A stretch of 64,000 nt of DNA from Castor canadensis (lineage: Eukaryota; Chordata; Mammalia; Rodentia; Castoridae). Positions 11,763 to 24,809 of this stretch are shown one piece after another (the stretch's first letter is position 1; the number at the start of each line of letters is the position of its first letter). The notes beneath the pieces were generated by a model. It was given only the letters and a program-made list of their open reading frames with translations, did not search any database and was not told where the DNA came from. The stretch covers positions 123,574,384 through 123,638,383 of the forward strand of contig NC_133391.1 of the NCBI RefSeq assembly GCF_047511655.1, in the 5' to 3' direction. Both the position numbers and the translations under genes were made by a program.

Positions 11763-13869
11763 CGTTATCAGTTTTCCTTCCTGGATAATTTTTTTTGTAT
11801 TAACAAAAGTAGTATGATGAGAATGACCACCGCAACTTCAATAGTTTGATCTTGGTCTTATATAGGGAAAATAAACGGAGCCACACACAATCTCGGTGTG
11901 TACAACTTCTCCATCCTTAAGACTTAAAAGTAGAACACATTACACAACAGCTCCCTGAGAAAGGAACAATGATTTATTGTCAACTCTTTCTAAAATGTTT
12001 ATGGTCCATTTTGAAAAAGATTGATTTTTTAGATTTTGTAATGTCATGGAAAAGCTCTTTCCAAGTTTCATTGCACATGAATGACAATGGACTCTGCAAA
12101 AGCATCTTTTCCAAGAAGCACAAAAAATGTTAGAAATTGCCTAAGGTCATATGGAGGACTGTGCAACACTAGAAATATATCACAAATATTTGTCCCTCAA
12201 CAAAGATAACTTTTAGGAAGGCTCATATGACAAAGTTATAAAGAACAAAACAGAAAACCCTCAGGCTTTTAAAAAATAAGTGACAGAAGATAGTAGTCTA
12301 ATTTTCTCATAATTTTGAGTATGACAAAACTACAGGCTCTAGACACATTTATTATAAATGAACATAAAAGGATTTCTTCTTAAACCCTATAAATGCATAG
12401 GTAAAGCCACCTGAGACCATGGAGCATGGGAAATCAAGTGCTGCTTCACAAATGAAAAGCAGAGTTCCTCAATAATTCAGTAGTCAAGGGCCTGGCCACA
12501 CATGAGAACCACAGCTCAGAAGAGGCATCCCATTTTTATTTCTCCAGAAGCACAAATGAATTGCTTTGGGCACACAGAATTGGAGTTTGGGGCACACTTT
12601 CCAGAACTGAAATCTTTGTGAATTATTCAGGAGAGGGAGACTCTTCTCTTTCAACATGTTATTTAATACTTGAGTTTTTTTCACCCTGTCACCCATGCAC
12701 GGGATTTGGTTGTGCTAATGAGTCCTAAATTATCATCCAAAGCCTGGGTGATAACTAGCTTGCTTTTCTCCTTAAAACGATTCAAATGCCAGTGTTTATT
12801 GCTTTTATATGTGACAATGGCATTGTGATTACGTGTTTTTGAAAAATGACTCTCTTAGAGCTAGATGCTGAAGCATTTATGATCAAAATAATACAGTGGT
12901 AGATACGTGTTTCAAAATAATTGGGGGCAAGCCAGTGCTGCTCCGTTGTGAAATTTTTCCTTGACATCTTCTAGCTCTGTATTTTTAATCTGTGTAGTCA
13001 TAGAGACTAGCTGTCTTTGAACTTCTGGAAACTATTGCATGCAGTATTTTAAACATGACCTAACTCTATTTCTAAGTCTTCATTCATCAATTAAAACAAA
13101 CCCTTTATTAAATATCTATGATACATAAGAAAGTAGGTAGTCATTAATATCCAAAATAAATTCCTTGTCTCAAAAACTATGAACTCCAAATGCTGGGGTT
13201 TACCTCATGCCTGGCTGTTGTGTGTGTTTGTAACAAATAGTATGTATGCAATGATTCTGGAGGGCCCTAATCCACATGCATCAGCAGTGTCCTTGTTTTC
13301 TATTTTTAAACAATGTGTAATGATTATGTTTCTTTTTTTGGAGGGGGGCTGTTTAACCACACCACTATCATGTAAACTAGTGGGGAGAATACTTTGAAAA
13401 GGGGTGGGGAAGGAAGCTGGGCATCTATAGTGATACCCAGTTCTGAGCCCTGAGTCACTCACCTGCTATGCTACCTGGCAATCCTGCATTCCGGGCACCA
13501 GCAAGTCATTGCAATTGTCTTTTGAAATTTTACCTGTTTCCACAAGTACTCTACACCAGTGATTCTCAAGTGAGGTCCGTGGTCCACAAACCATGAGTTA
13601 TCTGTCTACAGTGGGTTAAGGGAAGACATGGAGAGTAACCACCGAGAACTTTTCATAACAACTCAACAGAGTAATTTTATGTCTACTGAGTATAATAATA
13701 AATATGTTGGCCCTGGCGGGGGGAACAATTGGCGGGGGAAGCAGCCTATGAAAAAAGAGGGGCCAAGAGGTGTCAGTTTTGAACCATGGCAGTGGGGAGG
13801 TTCATTACATTATTTCCTTTGTTTATGGTTGAAAAGCTGTGCAGTAATACATTTTTAAAAATGTACTTC

Positions 13870-13953
13870 GGTCTGATGGTGTGGCTCAAGTGCTACAGTG
13901 CTTAGCTAGCACGCATGAGGCCCTGAGTTCAACCCACCCCCCCCCAAAAAAAA
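13870..13953 (+). mobile_element. ID-like SINE
   Basis: GTCTGATGGTGTGGCTCAAG, TAGCTAGCACGCATGAGGCC and CTGAGTTCAACCCACC form a sense ID unit ending in C and A runs. Confidence 0.85.
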
Positions 13954-14429
13954 TCGTATTTTATAACTGTACTGTTCTATCTGCTATTCTAAATTTAGAC
14001 ATGTGGTCAGAAAAATGCAGGAACTCTACATTAAAACACTCATGCTAACAAGTGCATTAATAGGGATGGCAAATGGGGAAGACCCAAGGAGAAAGCTGGA
14101 GCACGGCAGCTGTGAATGGAGAGTCACAGACTCAGTCAGAAGGGTCGAAGCAAGCAGCTAGCAAGTCCTTTACTTTAGAACGAGGCCCAGTGATGGAAGT
14201 CACAAGTAACACAGCCAGACCTCAGCATTTTACCTTCTGCAGGTATAGTGAGCACTATGTTGGAAACACATTGCTAGAGAAGATTCGAGGAGTAATATCT
14301 AGCGGAACTAAAACTTGAGGTTGGCTCTGAGTGTGATAATCAGAGTCAGCAGGCTACTTCATTTAGTCATCGGAGAAGCTGGATTGCTCTCGCTGTCCAC
14401 GGCCAACAGTCCATAATAACACCAATATC

Positions 14430-14665
14430 AAACATTCCTGAAGCAGGCACTGTTCCAAGAGCTTTACATATACATATACTGCCTCACGTATCCTCCAATG
14501 AGCCTGACACAGACTCTCCAATATCCTCCCCATTTTCAGAGATGATGCAAGTGAGGCACAGAGAGGTTAAGTAACTTATGCAAGGTAAAGCAGCTAGAAA
14601 AGGCCAGGGACACAGGCAGTCTCGGTTCTGAGTCAATGCTGCTCAATCCCATACTCTACCACCAA
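14430..14665 (-). mobile_element. MIR SINE relic
   Basis: Contains CACAGAGAGGTTAAGTAACT then GCAGCTAG, the reverse complement of the MIR core; the left part (GCACTGTTCCAAGAGCTTTA) is the MIR 3' end. Confidence 0.8.
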
Positions 14666-15184
14666 TCACAATTTCACTTTTGCAATCCTGCCTTTCTTGT
14701 GAAGTTGCCCACAGCTATTAGCCTAACACACCATCAGTGTCTGCTACTTTTCTTTATTCTCTGTTGTTCTTGTTGAGAGATAGGCAAGGACATAGTCAGA
14801 GGGCAATGCCTGTGTGGCACCATGTTGCCCTGTGTCACGACTCATTCCTCCTGTTGTCTGCCACAGTGAACCCTAGAAGAAACCAGTTGTCGTTATTTAT
14901 GTGAGAAATGAAAGTAAAGATGACACCCTGTATTTATACAGTACATGTAGACACTTGGCAAATCTCACCTCAGGATGATAAAAACGACTTCAGATTGACA
15001 GTCTACATTTCAAAAGCCTACTCTTAGAAGCAGGGAAGGCAATCCCCTCCCCCAATAAAAGATAAAAGACAGCCTTAAAAACAATTTCCTAACAAAGATG
15101 AAAGATGACTAATTACCAACCTTAGCTGTTTTAGATTTGGAAGACAAATTGAAACCAAAGGAAATCACCTACTTAAATACATGC

Positions 15185-15400
15185 AAGGTTATTTATTTAC
15201 TTATGAAGTGCTTATTAAGTCCATGTGTCATGTTAACTGTTTCTATCCATTATCTCATTTATTCCTCACTCTTGATGAAGAAACTGAGGCAGATAAAGGC
15301 TGAGCTAATCATGCCCAAGTCATATAGCTAAACTAGAGGCAGATTCGGGCCAGGAACTAGGTAGTCTCATCCCAGAGCCTGAACTTTTAACTATTTATTA
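15185..15400 (-). mobile_element. MIR SINE relic
   Basis: GAAGAAACTGAGGCAGATAA, then CCCAAGTCATATAGCTAAAC, follows the reverse-complement MIR order. Confidence 0.7.
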
Positions 15401-15659
15401 AGTTATCTCTTTCAACCTAAAAATGTTATTTTAATTAGCCAAGCTGTTGGTTCCCAATAGGATAGTAGATTGTAAAAGTGGAGGTCTAGTCTCATTCTAC
15501 TTTCTATAGCAGCCCCAACATGACATAATGGAGAGAGGGGGAAGAGAGAGGGAGGTCTAAGATGATGAGCAGGGTTCTGCTTTGCGAGTTGAGCCACAGT
15601 GCCAACCACCAAGCTAGAGGATTCAGGAGACGCAGGTTGGAAAAGGTCTTTCATTTTTA

Positions 15660-17440
15660 GGGGTGTGTGGAGGAACCTGGGAGAAACAGGAACTTCATAT
15701 GCATTTGGTTTTGCATGTATTTAGTCTGAGATGCCAGTGAGATTCCCAAGTGGAGATACACAGCAAGCATCTGGAGCTCAGAGCCAGTTGCTAAAGACAG
15801 GAGATGACTAGGTCTTGAGGAACTTCCTGCCTACTACAGCAGAGAGACTGTAGCAGGAATTAATTCAGCAAATACTTACCAATCAGTTAGATGTGTTGAA
15901 AATACAATTATAGAGTTACATATGATAAGTTATGATAGGCTGAAGCAACAAAACAGACTGGGAAGTCAGAGAAGGCTCCTTGGAGGAAGGTAGAAATAGG
16001 AATTACTAAGGAAAGGATGGCAGAGAGAGGTGGAGAAGCAGGAGAGCAAACCTGGAAAAGTAATTACGATTGGCAAAGATCTATTTCTAATCACTGGCAT
16101 GTTATATTCTGGGGATTATAACCAATTTGGAATTTAGGAGTAAGAACTGGTGCAAGGTGAGGCTAGGGATGTTGAGAGGTAAGAGTCTTTGTGGTCTTTC
16201 ATGTCATGCTAGAAGGCTTAAGCTTCAGGTGGTAAGCAATAGAAAACCTTTAGTGGGAGGCACAGTATTTTAACTAGCAATCTGGTAGAAGGAGGAGGCC
16301 TAAAAGGCTCATTTTTAGGGGGTAAAGGAAACCAGCTAAGCAATAATGAACTGTAAGAAAAATGGTAGGTAGCTGGACACCCGTGGCTCACACCTGTAAT
16401 CCTAGCTATTTAGGAGGCTCAGATCAAGGGAATATTGGTTTTAGGCCAGCCCAGGGGGTTAGGGGAGTCTACGAGACCCCATCTAAATGGAAAAAAGCTA
16501 GGTGTCATGATGTGCATCTGTCATCATCCCAGTGATGGCAGGACATGTAAAACAGAAAGATAGTGGTCCAGGTCAGCCTGGGCAAAATGGGAGAACCTAG
16601 CTCCAAATTAACCAGAAAAAAAGCTTGGGGAAGGGGACTGGAGGTATGGCTATAAGTGCCTGCTGAACAAGCACAAAGTCCTCAGTTCAAACCCTAGTAC
16701 TGCTAGAAAGAAAGAAAGGGAAGGAAGAAATTTTCTCAAAAAAAGAAATATTAAACAGGCAAAACAAGCAGGACTTTTGTGAGAGACAGAATGTCACAGA
16801 GCTTCTAGTTTGGGTGAGAGGATGGACAGTGGTCTTACTGACTACACTACAAACTCACCACTGAGTGTTGGAAAATGTGGGAGCAAGTGAGATTGGGTTT
16901 TGGGAAATACTATGAGGTAAGTTTCAGATGTGATGATTTCTGGGTGCCTGTGAGATAAGCCAGGGTTGGAACTATGATGATTTAACAATTGGATATGAAC
17001 TTGAAAAGTAGGAGACAGAGGTAGGGACATCTTCAGATGTACAATTCTTAGGAAGGATGGCGTCTCCTAAGGAGACCATGTAGATAACAGTGGAGGAGCT
17101 GGAAAATAGGGAAGGGAAAGACTGCAGAGCAGCTGATCAAGGAGAGGTTTCAGAAGGTGGCATAAGTGGACGAGACTCAGCAGGTATGTAGAATAAAGGA
17201 ACAGACACAGAAAAGACACTGACAGCAGGAGTTGAGAATAGAGACAGGAGAATCCAGCAGCACTTGAGGGGCAGGTTTTGAGAAAAGAAATTCTTCCAGG
17301 AAATCTAAAGAGTGGTTCAGAGTGGACAATTAGGAATTTATTCCCTGGAAGTTAAGAGAGAAGGTGGGGTTAACAGTGTAAATGTTATATGCAGAGCAAG
17401 GGCTGGAAAGTGTCCATTGGGTTTGGCTGACTGACACCTG
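15660..17440 (-). mobile_element. L2-like relics, antisense
   Basis: Fragments such as TGAGATGCCAGTGAGATTCC with CAAGTGGAGATACACAGCA, and CAGCAAATACTTACCAATCA, are the reverse complement of L2 ORF2/3' UTR. At least two pieces appear to be present. A trimeric SINE lies inside at 16371-16719. Confidence 0.45.
16371..16719 (+). mobile_element. Composite B1/B1/ID SINE (trimer)
   Basis: First B1 unit from CACCCGTGGCTCACACCTGT, a second from AGCTAGGTGTCATGATGTGC, then an ID unit (GGACTGGAGGTATGGCTATA to TTCAAACCCTAGTACTGC). Confidence 0.8.
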
Positions 17441-17785
17441 CAACCTAAGAGTCACATGATCACTGACCCTTTCCCTTTTTGTTCTTTGGCAGCAATATCA
17501 TTCTGATAATTCTGACTGAACTTGGAAGCAACTCAGGGTTCTAAACTTTTCCTAGGTGCAGCTTTATGTTATCCTGCTCTTAAATATATAGTTTATTCAG
17601 CATAAATAGAAGATTTCATATTTCGTACTGTTCAGAATCACTTTACCAGACTGGAGTTCTAGGGAGTAGAGAGCCTCTGGAACTTTAACCGTTCACCTTT
17701 CCTGAGACTTAGGGTCACCTGAAAATTTTACCAGTGGGGTTTATATCCTATCCTTCCCCTAGTCACTGATAAATGTTATGATCTT

Positions 17786-17884
17786 TATTTTTTTTGGGGG
17801 TGGGGGAAGGTGATGCTAGCGATTGAACCCAGGGCTTTGTGCACTCTGATAGGAGCTCTACCACTAAGCTACACCTCCAACCTC
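17786..17884 (-). mobile_element. ID-like SINE
   Basis: GATTGAACCCAGGGCTTTGT and CTCTACCACTAAGCTACACC are an antisense ID unit closer to canonical rodent ID than to the composite type. Confidence 0.8.
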
Positions 17885-17974
17885 CATTAGTGACTTTCAA
17901 TGTTACATGCAGATAGTTCTTAATTACCCAGGCCCTTAGAACTACTTTATGTATGTGTGTATGTGTGTGTATGT

Positions 17975-18288
17975 ATGGTTGTACTGAGGGTTGAACTTTG
18001 GCCATCCTGCTCACTAGGCAGGTGCTCTACCACTTGAACCATACCTCCAGCTATTTTTGTGTCAGTTATTTTTGAGGAGTCTGGCTTTATGCCTGTGCTG
18101 GCCTGGGCCACAGTCCTCCTATCTGTGCCTTCCACACAGCTGGGGATGTGCCACGGCATCCAGCCGTTGGCTGAGATGGGGTCTTGGGGAACTTTTTTGC
18201 CTGGGTTGGCCTCAAACTGCAATTTGCCTGGTTGGCCTCAACCTCCCAAGTAACTAGGATTATGGGCTTGAGCCACCACACCCAGCCC
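17975..18288 (-). mobile_element. Composite ID/B1/B1 SINE (trimer)
   Basis: A GT-rich left end (17949-17975) precedes an antisense ID unit (CTCACTAGGCAGGTGCTCTA), a B1 unit ending CACGGCATCCAGCC and a second ending TTGAGCCACCACACCCAGCC. Overlapping open frames of 60-90 codons here are repeat artefacts. Confidence 0.85.
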
Positions 18289-18699
18289 TCAGTGGTACTT
18301 TTCTCTATAGTGAATGGAAGGGAGGAAATTATAAATTACAACATCCTTCCTTGGTATCTAGCAGTTTGCTAAGTGCTTCCTCACACTAATCCCTGTGGTC
18401 TTCACAGAACTTATAGGAGGTATTTACTGTGAACTCCACGTTAGGGTTGAAGAAACCAAGGGTTATGAGACCACATATGCATGAAACCCCAGCAGTCTCC
18501 ATTCACAGTCCCTCGGTTTGCAGTGTAGCACATCCCCTTTCTTATGCTTATTGTCATTAGTTTGAGAACCTTTGCTGTGGGCACTGAAATTGTGCAAAGT
18601 ACTATTTTTAAGTTCTGGTAAACAGGGATTAAAGAATGCCCTCCCCTGATCTTGGCAGGCAATCTACCACTTGAGCCACTCCATCTTTACAAGTCCAAA

Positions 18700-18860
18700 T
18701 CTTACCATCCTTCAGGGCCCAGCTGCAACACGTGAATTATGTCCTTATCCCTCCTTTTCATCTTGGAGGTAACCTCCCCCGAACTTCCATGTCACTTTCT
18801 CTAACCATCTATGGAATGTATTTTCAACTGTGTGCTCTAACTATTTAAGTACATGCTTTA
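18700..18860 (+). mobile_element. Possible L2 3' UTR fragment
   Basis: CCTTCAGGGCCCAGCTGCAA followed by a CTTGGAGGTAACCTCCCC region resembles the L2 block in which a grouped CAGCTCAAATGTCACCTC precedes CCTTCCCTGA. Weak. Confidence 0.35.
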
Positions 18861-19391
18861 TCACCCCCAACCTTTTAACAAGCAAAATAAAAACAATGTA
18901 AGAATCCATTCTATCAAGCGTACTTCTGCATTTACCACCTAAGTATTCTTCAGGCTACTATTCACTACATTACTCAGTTTTCCCTGTATCACACTCCACG
19001 TGGTACACTTTCTCACCAACAGCTCACAGTAAAATCCTGGATCCAATTAAAGCAACCAGATTGATGCTAAATTTTCCTTTCAATGTTTTGCATAGTCTTT
19101 TCTTTTTACATTATTTTATTAATCTTAATGTACATCTTTAAGGAGGCAACCACAAATACATTTTGGTGAGGAGGGAAATATAAAATAAATTTCAACAAGC
19201 AAATAATACCAGTCTAAGTGCCTTGCAAACAGGCCCTAAGTTTTCTTGGCCACCTGTCCTTGTGCTATTTAGTTACAGTGTAGTAACTGCAGTAAGTGCA
19301 TGTTTACGGCTTGAGTAAATAAAGTTTTAGACCTTACACATAGGTTTCAGTCAGTTGTATTCCACTATTGGCCACTTACATAACTTTACAA

Positions 19392-19574
19392 TTTTTTTGG
19401 TGGTATGGGGTTTGATACTCAGGGCCTTGTGCTGCACATCTGCAGCCCCTTTTGCTTTAGTTTATTTTTCAGGTCAGTTCTCACACTTTGCCCAGGGCTG
19501 GCCTTAGACCATAACTTCCTACCTCTGCCTCCTATACATCTGGGATTACAGGCATGAGGCACCTTGACTGGCCT
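19392..19574 (-). mobile_element. Composite ID/B1 SINE (dimer)
   Basis: T run, a shortened ID unit, and a B1-like unit (TTTGCCCAGGGCTGGCCTTA to CATGAGGCACC). Confidence 0.75.
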
Positions 19575-20587
19575 AAAAAACATCTTGGAATACTTATACA
19601 CCTTAATGAGTAGTACTGGGCCCCCTTCCCGTTCTGAGAAAATTTTTCATGGTTTGACTTCCTTCCAGCTATTTCTGCAGGGTGCAGTACTTACAGCACA
19701 AGGTCCTCGACCTAATACACTGGGCATAAGATACAGTTTACATTGTGGTGGTGTCTCTGGGCTGGGTATTTTTCTACTAGGTAAGGCAAGCTGCATGTCC
19801 TTACTTTCTTAGTCTGACCATCAAGTATGTCTGCTTTTCTCAGTATCATTCTTTATTCAGTGACATACATGCCCTCAGTCCCAAGTAACATCTAATTCAC
19901 AAATATCCACTAAGCCTGGCTCCTTGCCCTGAGCCAACCCAATGTCCACTCCTGAGATGCTTGCCTGCTGTTCTTTCTCAGTTCCGTCCTTCTGGCCCAG
20001 TATATCAGAGACTGCACCTCCTTCAATTCCTTTCGTATCCAGGCCAATGTATTTAGAAGGGCTTTGCTTCCAGATTATTCATTAATTACATTATTGCCCC
20101 ACAGAGCTACCAGCTGGGTCTGTAAGGCACCAAGTGACTCTGAATGCCTCCAGGGACGACAAGGGAAATGACAAAGTTCACATTGTCTCGTGTATGGCTT
20201 TTCCTCTGCCTCATGCCAACCTTGGTACATACTCAAAACTCTTTGTCTGTTTGTTATGCACAGACCCTACAGTTTGCATCCCATTGCATATTACTGTCCT
20301 CTGAAAAAATTTTTTTATCAGACAGGTAGGTCTAAATTGGTTCACTTAACATTTAGACATAGTTATTTCCCCTGGCAAGAGGCATTTTGCTTCAAGAAAT
20401 TTACAACCAGTCATTTCAAATGGGATTTAGAATACTACTTTCTACTCTCAGTTACAGTTAGATTGTCAATTACAAACTGCCAATCTAGGTCTAAGATCCT
20501 CAGATATTAGCAATGAATACTGAATTTCCAGTTATCATTATATTTACTCAGAATTTACTATGTAATGACCATGCTAACTGTAAGAGG

Positions 20588-20661
20588 TACAGAACTGGAA
20601 AAAACAAAAACAAAACAAAACAAACCCCAAACAAAAAAACCAAAACAATCACACACACACA
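20588..20661 (+). repeat. A/C-rich low-complexity tract
   Basis: Runs of AAAACA and a short CA repeat (CACACACACAC); nothing else recognised. Confidence 0.8.
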
Positions 20662-20703
20662 AATAGGCTCCTGATATCAGAAAATCTATTAACTAGTGAG
20701 AAA

Positions 20704-20812
20704 TACAAACTTTTTTTATTTTTTATTACTCATTTATTCACATGTGCGTAAATTGTTTGGGTCATTTCTCTCCCTTGCCCCCCTCCCCCACCCTCCTCTC
20801 GCCGCCGAAGAC
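20704..20812 (-). mobile_element. Short LINE-1 3' UTR insertion
   Basis: A T-rich start and TTGTTTGGGTCATTTCTCTC followed by the C-rich tract identify the extreme 3' end of the same LINE-1 family. Only about 100 bases were inserted. The flanks share ACAAAC, a possible short duplication. Confidence 0.7.
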
Positions 20813-21176
20813 AAACATTATTAGTTAATAATAATTTTTATAATACTGAAGTTCTTACAGGATTCAGATGGACCAAATTTAGTAGTGATTAAATTTGGGT
20901 AAATTCACCCAAGGAAGTACAAGCTGAGACGGTGCTATGGCAGCTCTCACAATCTAACTATGTGAGAAAGGGGTTTTATTTTTTGACTCCCTGACTAGAG
21001 AGAGCATAAACATGAGGACAGGGATAGTTTCTGTCTCATTCACAGCAATTTTCCTAGCATTTAGCTCAGTGGCACATAAGATCAAACACTTCATATTTTT
21101 GAATACTGCAAAGAAAATGAAAGGTATCTAGAATACATAAATAGTGCTTGAATTCAATATGAAAATATTAGTCCAA

Positions 21177-21221
21177 AGTCTGGCATGGTGACATATGCCT
21201 ATAATCTCAGCACTGCAGAGG
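21177..21221 (+). mobile_element. B1-like SINE fragment
   Basis: GTCTGGCATGGTGACATATG, CCTATAATCTCAGCACTGCA is the 5' end of a sense B1 unit. Confidence 0.6.
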
Positions 21222-21369
21222 GATAAAATACAAATGACATATAACATGGTCAAATTCATCAATAAACATATATATGTATATATTTTTGTATGTGCATATA
21301 TATATTCATATACACCAAGCAATACAATTTTGTAACCATTGGATTGGCAAAAGGCCTGACAACACAAGA

Positions 21370-21950
21370 AGTTGCTGAGGGTGGAGGATTAATGACTATT
21401 CCTGAACACTATGCGGGGGAGAGGGAGCAATTAGTATGACCACTTTAGAAAAGAACTGGGCATTATTTGGTAATGTTGAGGAGGTATACCTGCTACAACA
21501 ACATACTTTCTCCTCTTAGGTCTATACCCTTGCAAATATGTATCAGGAGACATCACAAGAATATTCTTAGTGATATTGCTTATAGTTGTTAAAAAAAAAA
21601 AAGAAAAAAAAAAAAGGAGGGGAAGCAACCCAAATACTCATGAAAAAGAGAATGGGTAGGGCACTTACCTATAGTAACACAGTGAAAGATCTTACAACAG
21701 TAAACACAATCCACAGCCATGGGAACTACTTTCATCATGTGAAATTCAATCTTATGCTGTTTAGGGAAATGTACATTTGTAAAGAGAAGCAAGAGGGTGG
21801 TGCTTATCTCTGGGATATGGGTGCAGAGGACAAAGGAGAGACTTAAATGTTTTTAGAAATGGACACACGTTTTTCATATACATATCTATATATGTATATT
21901 ACATGCACTGTACCTTTTTGTGTATATTTCCAACATTAAAGATCAATGAG
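21370..21950 (+). mobile_element. Ancient LINE-1 (L1M-type) fragment
   Basis: Decayed ORF2 3' region and 3' UTR: TCTATACCCTTGCAAATATG, a CAGGAGACATCACAAGAATA block, GAAGCAACCCAAATACTCAT, then TGGTGCTTATCTCTGGG. An A-rich run interrupts it at 21590-21615. Confidence 0.55.
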
Positions 21951-22390
21951 TATGTATGGGTCAGGTTCTGAAAAAGTGGGGGAAGAGAATGTTCCAAATA
22001 AGGGATCAGCACACATCAGTTTACAGCCAGGAGATGTGGACATGAACTCTCTGGCTAAAGCACTGACCTCACTGAGTGAAAGGGAATGCCTAGGCATAGG
22101 CCAGGCTGTGTAGGGTTTTATAAACTATGGGAAAGTGTTTGGATTTTATCTTAAAGTTCATGACAGGCTAAAGAAAAATTTTAAGACAAAGTATGACATG
22201 TCACACTCATGTTCACTAACAATCTCCGTTTTCATAAGGTAAATAAGTCAGTGGGAAGGAAAAGTTGAAACTGGGTTTTATGCTGAAGGTTTGGATTACA
22301 GTGGAAGTATGAGGATTAGAGAAACAGAGAGAATGTGGAGTCTATTTAGGACTTACTTATTGAAAAGAGATAAGAGATGATGGCTTCCAG

Positions 22391-22598
22391 TTTTTTTTTT
22401 TTTTTTTTTTTTTTTTTGTGGTACCAGAGCTTGAACTCAGGGCCTACACCTTGAACCACTCCACCAGCCCTTTTTGTGAAGGGTGTTTTCAAGACAGGGG
22501 CTCTTGAATGATTTGCCTGTTCTGGCTTTGAACTATGATCCTTCTGATCTCTGCCTCCTGAGTAGCTAGGATTATAGGCGTGAACCACCAGCACCCGG
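22391..22598 (-). mobile_element. Composite ID/B1 SINE (dimer), 27-base T run, TSD
   Basis: Long T run, antisense ID unit (CTTGAACCACTCCACCAGCC) and one B1 unit ending CGTGAACCACCAGCACCCGG. Flanks repeat GCTTCCAG at 22383-22390 and 22601-22608. The long tail suggests a recent insertion. Confidence 0.85.
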
Positions 22599-22899
22599 AA
22601 GCTTCCAGGTTTCTTTTTTTTGCTTCCAGGTTTCTGACTTGGGTAAATGGTGACCCTGGGACAAAGGGCAATGGCAAAAGAGCAGGTTTGTAGGGGAATA
22701 TTATAAATTTGGTTTAAGACAAGGTGATATAGAGATTAAATAATATCAAAGGTGCTCAATAAATCTGTGCAAAGTGAAAAAGTGACTATGAGATCTCCAA
22801 AAGGAGCTGACCGATTGGTACTTGCAATCTAATACCATTCATCTTTTTAAAATAAATAATTTGTGTTTCTCTATTCTGTGCCTTAACAAAGAAGGTGGG

Positions 22900-23126
22900 A
22901 GCTGGGCATGGTGGTGCATGCCTGTACTCTTAGTTGCTTGAGAGGTTGAAGTATGAGGATTTCAAGTTCAAAACCAGCCTGGGCAAAGTTAGTGAGACCC
23001 TATCTAAAAAACAAAAACAAACCAAAGAAGGCAGGATATGTAGCCCAAGTGGTAGAGCCCTTATCTAGCAAACCCAAGACCCTGGGTTCAATTCCTAATA
23101 CAACATTTAAAAAAAAATAAAAAAGG
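22900..23126 (+). mobile_element. Composite B1/ID SINE (dimer)
   Basis: AGCTGGGCATGGTGGTGCAT opens the B1 unit; GTAGCCCAAGTGGTAGAGCC to CTGGGTTCAATTCC is the ID unit with an A-rich tail. Confidence 0.85.
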
Positions 23127-23285
23127 TAATGAGAACTTGAAACACAAAAAAGAAAAATGTAAGTGATTTGAGAAATTACAAATATTGTGGTGAGGGACAG
23201 CTTTCTGGGTATGAGATCAAAGGCAAAAGTCATAAAGGAAAAGACCGATATATCCAAGTGCATTAAGATTTCAAACCTTTCTTTT

Positions 23286-24301
23286 AAAAAGGTATTTTTA
23301 AAATTTTTTATTAGGCTATAATTGGTGTGCAGGGGGGATTCATTGTGACAATTCTGAACAGGCGTATATCGTACGTACCTTGATTAGATTGTCCCCACCA
23401 TCTCTACCCATCGACCCCCCCCAACTTAAAGCGGTTGTAAGAAGTTTCATTGTTCTGTTTTGTATATGTACATGAAGTCCACCAACCATATTCCCTCACC
23501 TTCATCTCCTCCATTCACCCTCTTCCCTAAAGTACACCCTCACACCATACCTATTTTACAGTCCTGTCTTTCATTATTAGTTCCTAAGTCAATGTTCAAA
23601 GGGGTTTCTCAATGCGTCCTGTGTGAGTATACTTCACTTTGGTCAATTCAACCCCTTTCGTTACTTTCCTTTATTCCTTCCCCCCCACCCTCCATTATTC
23701 AACAGCTTTCAACACATATTATTATATCCTCTACCTGCACAGATGGTCGGCATTTCCATATTGTTGATTATCACTCCCTTTTCCTTCCCTCCTTCCCCGA
23801 GTGCCACAGAGTAGTCCCATGGTTACAAACATGTTCTGCATGTAAGATTGTATATTATGATGTTTGTTTTTATGTATGTGTCTATCTTTTGGATCTACTG
23901 TCCACAGTGAGAGAAAACGTGCAGCCTTTGTCTTTCTGAACTTGGCTTACTTCACCTAACATGATGTCCTCTGACTGCATCCATTTATCTTCAAAACACA
24001 TGGTTTCATTCTTCCTTATGACTGAATAAAACTCCATTGAATAAATATACCATATTTTCTTAATCATTTATCAGTCGTAGGGCATCCGACTTGTTTCCAA
24101 AGATAGGCTATGATGAATAGTGCTGTGACGACCATCATGTCCAGGTGCCTCTACTGGATCCTGTCTTACATTACTTTGGGTATATGCCCAGAAGTGGTGT
24201 CACTGGATCATATGGCAGTTCTATTTTTGAGGAATCTCCATATTGCTTTTCATAATAGTTGTACTAATTTGCGTTCCCAAGAAAAGTATATAAAGGTTCC
24301 T
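23286..24301 (-). mobile_element. Older LINE-1, 3' part (left of the nested insertion)
   Basis: Antisense 3' UTR, then the ORF2 C-terminus (minus strand IKKIWYIYSMEFYSVIRKNE at 24067-23882) and further ORF2 to 24301, where the younger LINE-1 begins. Its continuation is found at 31519. The 159-codon plus-strand frame at 23460-23939 is only the antisense of this 3' UTR. Confidence 0.8.
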
Positions 24302-24809
24302 ATTTTTTTTTTAACATTGTGTACTTTTTTTTAAATTCATACATATGTGCATACAATGTTAGGGTCATTTCTCCACCCTTCCCGCCTCCCTCCCCTCCTC
24401 CCCCTCCCCGTGCTCCCTCGATACCCGGCAGAAACTATTTTGCCCTTATCTCTAATTTTGTTGAAGAGAGAGAATAAGCAATAATAGGAAGGACCAAGGG
24501 TTTTTGCTGGTTGAGATAAGGATAGCTATACAGGGAGTTGACTTGCATTGATTTCCTGTGCGTGTGTGTTACCTTCTAGGTTAATTCTTTTTGATCTAAC
24601 CTTATCTCTAGTTCCTGGTCCCCTTCTCCTATTGGCCTCAGTAGCTTTAAGGTATCTGCTTTAGTTTCTCTGCGTTGAGGGCAACAAATACTATCTAGTT
24701 TTTTAGGTGTCCTACCTATCCTCACCCCTCCCTTGTGTGCTCTCGCTTTCTCATGGGATCAAAGTCCAATCACCTTGTTGTGTTTGCCCTTGATCTAATG
24801 TCCACATAT

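Noticed and set aside
13550-13620. GTGATTCTCAAGTGAGGTCC-type sequence resembling the end of a hAT DNA transposon
   Set aside because: Only one short end is suggestive and the opposite inverted end was not found.
23460-23939. 159-codon plus-strand open frame
   Set aside because: It is the antisense of a LINE-1 3' UTR and ORF2 end and shows no protein-like features.
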